Source of the DNA: an uncultured Varibaculum sp.
GTDB lineage: Bacteria; Actinomycetota; Actinomycetes; Actinomycetales; Actinomycetaceae
Reading direction: 5' to 3'
DNA length: 10,167 nt
NCBI GenBank assembly: GCA_947253735.1
Contig: CAMYAU010000057.1
Location: forward strand, 1 to 10,167
The notes beneath the pieces are model-generated. The model was not told where the DNA came from and ran no database searches. It saw nothing but the letters and a program-made list of their open reading frames with translations. A program made the position numbers and the translations under genes. This document shows, in pieces, positions 6,481 to 10,167 of this stretch (the stretch's first letter is position 1; every line of letters starts with the position of its first letter).

Positions 6481-7590
6481 GGCGTTATGGTCTGCATGGG
6501 CTGAGTGTCCGCATTGTTTGCAGTCGAATCTTGCGCCGTTTCTGTTTTTCTTGTCCGTAAACCCGCACCTGTTGCACCTTAGGGACGTGAAGGCTGCGGG
6601 GACAAGTTCTACGGTTTTTCCTACGAAGCCGCATTTGTAGGTTAGGAAAAATTCAAGTTCCGCGTATGACCAGTTCGATAGCCATGTGCGGAGCTGTTTT
6701 CCTGCCTTCCTATTAGACTTTTTCTTTATATCGTTTATTGCGGATAGGTCTTCTAGGACGTAGGTTTTTACTTCCGGGTCACTAGCTAAGGTTTTGGATA
6801 TTTGGTGGTTTACGTCCGAGATGAACCGCTTTTCTCGCCCGGAGATTGCTTTTAATCTTCTTTTTGCCGAGCGAGTGCCTTTTGCCTGGAGCGTAGCCCT
6901 ATTATGTGCATACTTGCGTTTTATTCCCCTCACCTTAGCGCTAGAGTATTCACCTCCCTTCGAGGTAGTAATAATGTTTCGTATCCCCCGGTCTACCCCC
7001 ACAACCTGCGTACCAGCGCAAGTAGTTGTAGGGTTTACCCGGTAGATTAGGTGGATGATGGCGTACCCGTTTTTCAGGGATAGTTTCGCGGCATTTATTT
7101 TTGCCCCTGGGTAACGAGTAAAGAACCAGTCAGGCAAGTCGATTAAAGCCTTAAATCTTTTATGGAAAGTAAGGGTAGATAGGGTTAAGAGATTTCCCCT
7201 TAGTGCCATGATTCGCCGGTCATAGTTGATCGTTTGTTTTCGGCGGATGGGTTTTATCTGCCATCTTTTGCGTTTATTGTTTGAGTTCCAACTTTTTACT
7301 GCCCCGGCTGCATCTCTTAAGGCTATGCAAACAAACTGGGCTGGAAGATCGGGATATTTTTTTCTTGCTTTATGGTAGAGGCTTTTTTGCAGTCTAGTCC
7401 GGTTTGCGGTCTGATTCTCGTTACACCAAGCGGCTATATCGCCCCAAAGCCGGTTATATTCACCGATTACTTTTTGAAACAGTTCCAGGTCGGATTTATC
7501 CATGTCCACTCGCACGCTAAGGGTGCGTTGGTGCAGACGGGGCCCGGTATTCATAGAATCAATGATACCATGTATTGTATGGAAATACAT
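6367..7590 (-). CDS. tnpB: TnpB, RNA-guided RuvC endonuclease of the IS605 element
   Basis: The protein has 407 residues from the ATG at 7590 and is close to the usual TnpB length. The RuvC catalytic triad is complete: D200 in VGVDRG, E280 in VLEDLS, and D367 in HADHNAALNI. A zinc finger (C339, C342, C357, C360) sits between the last two motifs. TnpB uses an RNA from the element's right end to cut DNA next to a motif equal to the element's target site, which helps the element persist at its donor locus. The start at 7590 has GGTGAG seven bases upstream; the ATG at 7554 (MNTGPRL, 395 residues) is an alternative that avoids overlap with tnpA. The protein looks active. Confidence 0.93.
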   Translation of the reverse strand: MYFHTIHGIIDSMNTGPRLHQRTLSVRVDMDKSDLELFQKVIGEYNRLWGDIAAWCNENQTANRTRLQKSLYHKARKKYPDLPAQFVCIALRDAAGAVKSWNSNNKRKRWQIKPIRRKQTINYDRRIMALRGNLLTLSTLTFHKRFKALIDLPDWFFTRYPGAKINAAKLSLKNGYAIIHLIYRVNPTTTCAGTQVVGVDRGIRNIITTSKGGEYSSAKVRGIKRKYAHNRATLQAKGTRSAKRRLKAISGREKRFISDVNHQISKTLASDPEVKTYVLEDLSAINDIKKKSNRKAGKQLRTWLSNWSYAELEFFLTYKCGFVGKTVELVPAAFTSLRCNRCGFTDKKNRNGARFDCKQCGHSAHADHNAALNIRDKYLFAIDSKAGRSQSPEWMESPKTFTSKPRP

Positions 7591-7983
7591 AGTAATTCTC
7601 ACCAGGTTTTCTCGCTTGGATACCATATTGTTTTTTGTACCAAGTTCCGCCGCCCCATCCTAGAGGCCGGAGTAGGAGTGACCTGCAAAAACATTATTGC
7701 CGAGGTTTGCACCGCCTACGGGTGGGGACTTAAAGAAATAGAAGTAATGCCAGACCACGTACACATCTTCGTTACCGCCGATCCCCAAACAACCCCCGCC
7801 GAGATAGCCAAGACCATAAAATCAATATCGGCGGTAAGAATCTTTTACAAGTACCCGAAGATAAAACAACGCAAGTTCTGGGGCAAAGGAATGTGGTCAC
7901 CCTCAACATATTTTGGGTCAGTTGGACACATAAGCGAAGACACCGTTAAACGCTATATCCAAAACCAAAAATCAAAAGCGTAA
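7570..7983 (+). CDS. tnpA: TnpA, Y1 HUH transposase of the IS605 element
   Basis: The protein has 137 residues from the ATG at 7570; the ATG at 7579 gives 134. The HUH metal site is H63-V-H65 in PDHVHIF, and the nucleophile is the tyrosine in KRYIQNQ (Y129), at the expected place on the last helix. GYHIVFCTKFRRPIL is the typical N-terminal signature of the family. It cuts and rejoins single-stranded DNA at the two hairpin ends, moving the element as a single-strand circle during replication or transfer. It is divergent from tnpB, as in IS605. No good ribosome site precedes either start. It is the only gene here on the plus strand. Confidence 0.94.
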   Translation: MYCMEIHSNSHQVFSLGYHIVFCTKFRRPILEAGVGVTCKNIIAEVCTAYGWGLKEIEVMPDHVHIFVTADPQTTPAEIAKTIKSISAVRIFYKYPKIKQRKFWGKGMWSPSTYFGSVGHISEDTVKRYIQNQKSKA

Positions 7984-8003
7984 AGAAACACCCTTAAGTG
8001 CGT

Positions 8004-8035
8004 GATTCCTCCCCTAGCACAAGGCCAGGGGAATC
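8004..8035. other. IS605 left-end subterminal hairpin
   Basis: GATT and CCCCT (8004-8007, 8011-8015) pair with AGGGG and AATC (8027-8031, 8032-8035). This gives a 9-bp stem with a three-base bulge and an 11-base loop. It lies about 15 bases inside the inferred left boundary, as is usual for the family. The same bases encode the foreign tail (about EDSPGLVLGEESRT) now attached to the broken HD protein. Confidence 0.65.
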
Positions 8036-8050
8036 CTCACGCGCTTTCTT

Positions 8051-8317
8051 GATTATGGATTCTGCAAGGCTTAGCGAGACTCCGTTTCCATGTTTGGCGA
8101 TAGCGGGCGAATACTTGTATCCGCAGCGGGAGAGTACCTCGCCTCCTGCCGCGCCGTGCCGGTCAGCCCCGGCAAAGGCATACCCCACGTCATGCAAAAG
8201 TCCGGCAACAAACATTTCTTCGGCAAAATCTGCATTCCCGGTTAAGGACAAGGCAATGTCTGCTGCCCGCTTAGCAACCCCGCCCATATGCGAAAGCCGA
8301 TTATCCTCAAGCTGCAT
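8051..8317 (-). pseudogene. N-terminal half of an HD-domain phosphohydrolase, interrupted by IS605
   Basis: The ATG at 8317 has GGAAAGG seven bases upstream and overlaps the end of the 98-residue gene by 11 bases, so translation is probably coupled. Residues 1-89 hold the HD signature: H10 in RLSHMGG, H42-D43 in GLLHDVGYAF, H54 in DRHGAAGGEVL, and H76 in IAKHGN. Native sequence stops at I89 (base 8051). After that the frame runs 18 codons into the IS left end and stops at 7994. The family hydrolyses phosphate esters, often nucleotides. Rejoined to 6353 it would make a protein of roughly 150 residues or more. As it stands it lacks the distal Asp and is probably inactive. Confidence 0.82.
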
Positions 8318-8603
8318 TATCAACCTTTCCCGTATAGGCAATACGCACGTCCTGAGCTAGTACGTCGCAGCCCTCATCCGGGTCGAGGTTGAAAATACCG
8401 GCGGCTTCGATCACGTTGCCGGGTTTGACTTTGCCCATATACCAGGCAAGCGGGGCTTCTTTTTCTACCTTTACCCGTACCCGGCACAGGCCGCAAGTAG
8501 AGGACACCAAAAGGTCGGTAATAGACACGTCTTCTTCCAGGTAGGTTTCTTTATCGAGCACGATACCGTAGACAGTGGTTTTGGCGGCGTTAAACGTTTG
8601 CAA
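8307..8603 (-). CDS. 98-residue protein, possible OB-fold
   Basis: I do not recognise this protein. It starts at TTG (8603), supported by AAGGAGG five to seven bases upstream. It has no signal peptide or membrane helix, so it is cytoplasmic. Alternating hydrophobic strands can be seen (TTVYGIVLD, CRVRVKVE, NVIEAAGIF, CDVLAQDVRIAY). The order 'KPGNVIEAAGIF ... CDVLAQDVRIAY' parallels 'RGNPVIVEGSL ... VLKVKDIAFDI' in the SSB encoded downstream, which suggests a diverged OB-fold and perhaps nucleic-acid binding. CGLC gives a close cysteine pair, and a further Cys lies near residue 79; metal binding is possible. It overlaps the HD gene and lies in the same run as ssb. Confidence 0.75.
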   Translation of the reverse strand: MQTFNAAKTTVYGIVLDKETYLEEDVSITDLLVSSTCGLCRVRVKVEKEAPLAWYMGKVKPGNVIEAAGIFNLDPDEGCDVLAQDVRIAYTGKVDNAA

Positions 8604-8646
8604 TTTCCCCTCCTTGGGTTCGCCAATATTTCTTCTTCTTTTTCAT
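8590..8646 (-). CDS. Possible 18-residue leader peptide overlapping the 98-residue gene
   Basis: An ATG at 8646 opens a frame MKKKKKYWRTQGGEIANV that ends at a TAA inside the next gene, 14 bases past its TTG start. Translation of this frame would run over the ribosome site and the start of the 98-residue gene, so it could couple or modulate it. The ATG follows ACGCATAGCC, the core of the adhesin leader repeat, but has no clear ribosome site. The evidence is weak. Confidence 0.2.
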   Translation of the reverse strand: MKKKKKYWRTQGGEIANV

Positions 8647-8650
8647 TGGT

Positions 8651-8660
8651 GGCTATGCGT
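8651..8660 (-). repeat. Third copy of the ACGCATAGCC core
   Basis: The 10-mer ACGCATAGCC (minus strand) occurs here and twice in front of the adhesin (4263-4272 and 4308-4317). All three lie between genes and point in the direction of transcription. This copy lacks the hairpin and G-run seen at the other two. Confidence 0.45.
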
Positions 8661-8693
8661 CCGTGCCTTTTAACCGCAAAACTTAGGCAGCCC

Positions 8694-9395
8694 TTACTCC
8701 GTGGGTACTCCTTGACCGGGGCAAGAATCCAAAACCCGCTCCATTGCCTGCTTCTCGGCTGGGGTGACCGACAAGTTATATTTGCTTTTCACCGCTATCT
8801 GCCGGGCCACGTAGGAGCAGCGAAAATCCTTGTTTTTCGGTAGCCACCCGGACGCATCCTTATCGCTTTTAGCCATATTGGCCGGGCCATCTACCGCCAA
8901 AAGGTTTAAGGGGTCGTTAGCGATAGCTTCTTTTTGATCAGGAGTTAGTTTTTGCCCTCCGCTCACCCACACGTTGCCGAGGGCTACTACGTGGTCGATC
9001 TGCACTTTTGCTGACTGAGGACCGCGCTCGAAAGCAATATCCTGCCTGGTGTAGGGGTCCTTTAACAGCCCGACTTTCACAACGCAGTCCTTCGTTCCTT
9101 CTTTAAACTTGGTTAGTTTAAGGTCGCGCGCCAAAATATCGTTGCGCGTGTCGCATCCGTTGTGGTCAACGTCCTTCCAGGCCGGGCCAAACTGGCTTCG
9201 GTCATACCCGGTCATTGGGGCTTTGCCTTTAACGGTGAGGGTCTGGAGCTTTGCCAACGCGCTTTCAGGGGCAGCGCTTTTAGCCGCGCCAGTCCCAGGC
9301 GTCCCTGAAGTCGGGGTAATCTCGCTGATCGTACACCCGGAGGTCAGGACAAGGACGGCTGCGGCACCGGCAAGGAACTTAAGAATATTTTGCAT
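8694..9395 (-). CDS. Lipoprotein HNH nuclease (DUF1524 / GmrSD C-terminal type)
   Basis: The protein has 233 residues. Residues 1-21 are a lipoprotein signal with lipobox L-T-S-G-C (Cys 21). A short flexible linker leads to a DUF1524-type HNH domain. Visible motifs are GYDRSQFGPAW (64-73), DHNGCDTRNDIL (77-88), the core VQIDHVVAL with D134-H135, NDPLNLLAVDG (160-170), NMAKSDKDASGWLP (173-186) and RCSYV. Actinobacteria export many such nucleases. The HNH core binds a metal and cuts DNA or RNA without strong sequence preference. Here the lipid anchor would place it outside the membrane. Cysteines at 81, 104, 193 and 225 could form disulfides. The ATG at 9395 is the only possible start, since a stop lies just upstream; the G-run of the recurrent leader element nearly touches it. 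Confidence 0.88.
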   Translation of the reverse strand: MQNILKFLAGAAAVLVLTSGCTISEITPTSGTPGTGAAKSAAPESALAKLQTLTVKGKAPMTGYDRSQFGPAWKDVDHNGCDTRNDILARDLKLTKFKEGTKDCVVKVGLLKDPYTRQDIAFERGPQSAKVQIDHVVALGNVWVSGGQKLTPDQKEAIANDPLNLLAVDGPANMAKSDKDASGWLPKNKDFRCSYVARQIAVKSKYNLSVTPAEKQAMERVLDSCPGQGVPTE

Positions 9396-9396
9396 A

Positions 9397-9414
9397 CCCC
9401 CTATGTAGGGCGCG
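9397..9414 (-). promoter_or_regulatory. Recurrent leader element, copy C (HNH lipoprotein)
   Basis: The minus strand reads CGCGCCCTACATAGGGGG and fills almost the whole gap between the stop of the upstream lipoprotein and the ATG at 9395. CCCTACATAGGG is a dyad around CA. The G-run is one base from the start codon, so if it is the ribosome site its spacing is unusually short. Confidence 0.6.
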
Positions 9415-9416
9415 CA

Positions 9417-10082
9417 TCATTTGTACCACTTGCCGGTTTCGGGGTCGTAGCCAAAACCTTTGTCATCATCTGTTTTGCGCGGCTTTAACGAGTCAGGAGA
9501 ACCAGTCTTATCTATCAAATACCCGCCACCGGATTTGACAGCTTCTACCTGGATATTCATCTTGCGGTCCCTCATGCCATTGGACTTAAACTCGGTCGGA
9601 GAGTTGTAACGCATTTCGTACTGGAACTCGGTTACTACCTTATCGGCGTTAGACTGGCTCCCATAAGCATCGAAAGGGGTCCCTACCAGGTCAAAACTAA
9701 AAGACCCGGTTTTTGGGCTACATTTCTTAACCCCACTCCAAGGGCTAACATTTTCCTTAATCCACCTATCTGTGGCAAGGCGTGATAGTTCGGAAACATA
9801 ATCCTTATACTGCCTATCGCAACCCCCGGTGTGACTAAGGCGTTTTAGGTTGATGAACGCTTGGCTCACCTGATCATAGGCCGCCTGCTTATCAAAAGTA
9901 GGGGCGGGTCCTGCGCCATCCTTACCGCCGCTGCCGTCGCCTCCACCAGGGCCAGCCTCAGTAGTTGTAGGGGTAGCAATAGTTGCTGGCGGAGAGGAAG
10001 GCCCCTCTTCTTTTTCTTTGCCGCAACCCGAAACAGAAAACAGCAAAGCAAACGCCGCCAATGCAGCTGCTAGCTTCTTCAT
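9417..10082 (-). CDS. Lipoprotein of unknown function
   Basis: The protein has 221 residues. Residues 1-20 are a lipoprotein signal (MKK start, hydrophobic core, lipobox S-V-S-G-C, Cys 20). A low-complexity Pro/Thr/Gly linker (about 24-62) follows. The remaining ~155 residues form a globular domain with a helix (AAYDQVSQAFINLKRL), two cysteines (HTGGCDRQY and VKKCSP) and beta strands (SFSFDLVGTP, VTEFQYEMRY, KMNIQVEAVK, GYLIDKTG). The helix-then-strands order resembles NTF2-like domains, such as those in periplasmic-side conjugation proteins, but I cannot confirm this. The start at 10082 is preferred because GGGAGG lies about 10 bases upstream; the ATG at 10091 is an alternative. It lies 21 bases before the HNH lipoprotein gene, so the two are probably one transcript. 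Confidence 0.82.
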   Translation of the reverse strand: MKKLAAALAAFALLFSVSGCGKEKEEGPSSPPATIATPTTTEAGPGGGDGSGGKDGAGPAPTFDKQAAYDQVSQAFINLKRLSHTGGCDRQYKDYVSELSRLATDRWIKENVSPWSGVKKCSPKTGSFSFDLVGTPFDAYGSQSNADKVVTEFQYEMRYNSPTEFKSNGMRDRKMNIQVEAVKSGGGYLIDKTGSPDSLKPRKTDDDKGFGYDPETGKWYK

Positions 10083-10092
10083 CTCACTCATA

Positions 10093-10110
10093 CCTCCCAA
10101 GTGTGGCGCG
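10093..10110 (-). promoter_or_regulatory. Recurrent leader element, copy D (unknown lipoprotein)
   Basis: The minus strand reads CGCGCCACACTTGGGAGG. It is the most diverged of the four copies but keeps CGCGCC, AC, T and GG-N-GG in register. Its GGGAGG is well placed to serve the ATG at 10082. Confidence 0.5.
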
Positions 10111-10167
10111 TGCGCAAACCTCCGACACAAGTTCCGGCAGCGGCGCAAGGCGCTCGCCATGCCTCCC

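Larger units (their letters stand above)
6354..8050 (-). mobile_element. IS200/IS605-family insertion sequence (IS605-type, tnpA and tnpB divergent)
   Basis: The element is about 1.7 kb. It holds a Y1 HUH transposase gene (tnpA) and a divergent RuvC nuclease gene (tnpB), each with all catalytic residues. Its ends carry imperfect subterminal hairpins instead of inverted repeats: left end at 8004-8035 and right end at 6357-6378, taking the tnpB strand as the top strand. The boundaries are deduced from the disrupted HD gene. Removing 6354-8050 rejoins ...AESII to LTLADM in frame; removing 6349-8049 also does so, giving ...AESII-T-LADM. The ends are therefore known to within about five bases. No target-site duplication is expected for this family and none is visible. 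Confidence 0.88.

Noticed and set aside
7372..7569. N-terminal extension of tnpA to the plus-strand ATG at 7372
   Set aside because: This stretch overlaps the tnpB N-terminus, and the TnpA family signature starts only after 7579; TnpA proteins are normally about 130-155 residues.
7994..8050. Native C-terminus of the HD protein
   Set aside because: These codons form the IS left-end hairpin, and the true C-terminal half is found at the other end of the element.
4950..10110. Reading the recurrent element as a plain -10 promoter box (TACATA)
   Set aside because: Copy D has CACTTG in that place, no constant -35 box precedes the copies, and the first bases CGCGCC are better conserved than the AT-rich centre.
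10083..10160. 26-residue N-terminal extension of the right-most lipoprotein
   Set aside because: It would bury the lipoprotein signal behind an Arg-rich stretch, and GGGAGG sits correctly for the ATG at 10082.
1..10167. tRNA, rRNA or a replication origin
   Set aside because: I saw no cloverleaf arms, rRNA-like stretches or iteron arrays, and gaps between genes are all shorter than about 180 bases.

Overview
The window looks like accessory DNA from a Gram-positive actinobacterium, probably a conjugative or integrative element or a plasmid. The base composition is close to balanced, so I favour a moderate-GC group such as Actinomycetaceae or Bifidobacteriaceae, but the sequence cannot fix the species. 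The surface-protein architecture, the lipoproteins with classical lipoboxes and the element-type single-stranded DNA-binding protein support this. No relaxase, integrase or coupling protein is in view, so the mobile-element reading is inference.

Every gene except the transposase gene tnpA lies on the minus strand and reads from right to left. From the right edge these are: a lipoprotein of unknown role (9417-10082); a lipoprotein carrying a DUF1524-type HNH nuclease domain (8694-9395); a 98-residue protein with a possible OB-fold (8307-8603, TTG start); and an HD-domain phosphohydrolase that overlaps the previous gene by 11 bases. The HD gene is broken in the middle by an IS200/IS605-family element of about 1.7 kb (about 6354-8050) with divergent tnpA and tnpB. 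Both transposon genes look intact. The HD C-terminal half resumes immediately left of the insertion and runs without a stop into the ssb gene (5580-6125). The ssb gene overlaps a proline/alanine-rich membrane-anchored protein (5039-5593). A new promoter then probably drives a small coiled-coil lipoprotein (4381-4911), which ends at a strong intrinsic terminator (about 4316-4356). Last comes a very large secreted adhesin (1-4206, 1402 codons, open at the left edge) built from repeated AgI/II-like isopeptide domains.

Most of the gene content is exported: one secreted adhesin, three lipoproteins and one membrane-anchored protein. A small cytoplasmic group (possible OB-fold protein, HD phosphohydrolase, SSB) is embedded in the run. 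This fits a module for cell-surface contact plus single-stranded DNA handling, as expected around conjugation.

The most notable points are these. (1) The IS605 element splits the HD gene so cleanly that both boundaries can be read from the protein, and the element's own TnpB guide RNA should match the uninterrupted allele. (2) An 18-base element, CGCGCC-N2-AC-N-T-N-GG-N-GG, lies in front of four separate genes (copies at 4950, 6163, 9397 and 10093). (3) A second tandem leader repeat lies in front of the adhesin, and its 10-base core recurs at 8651.
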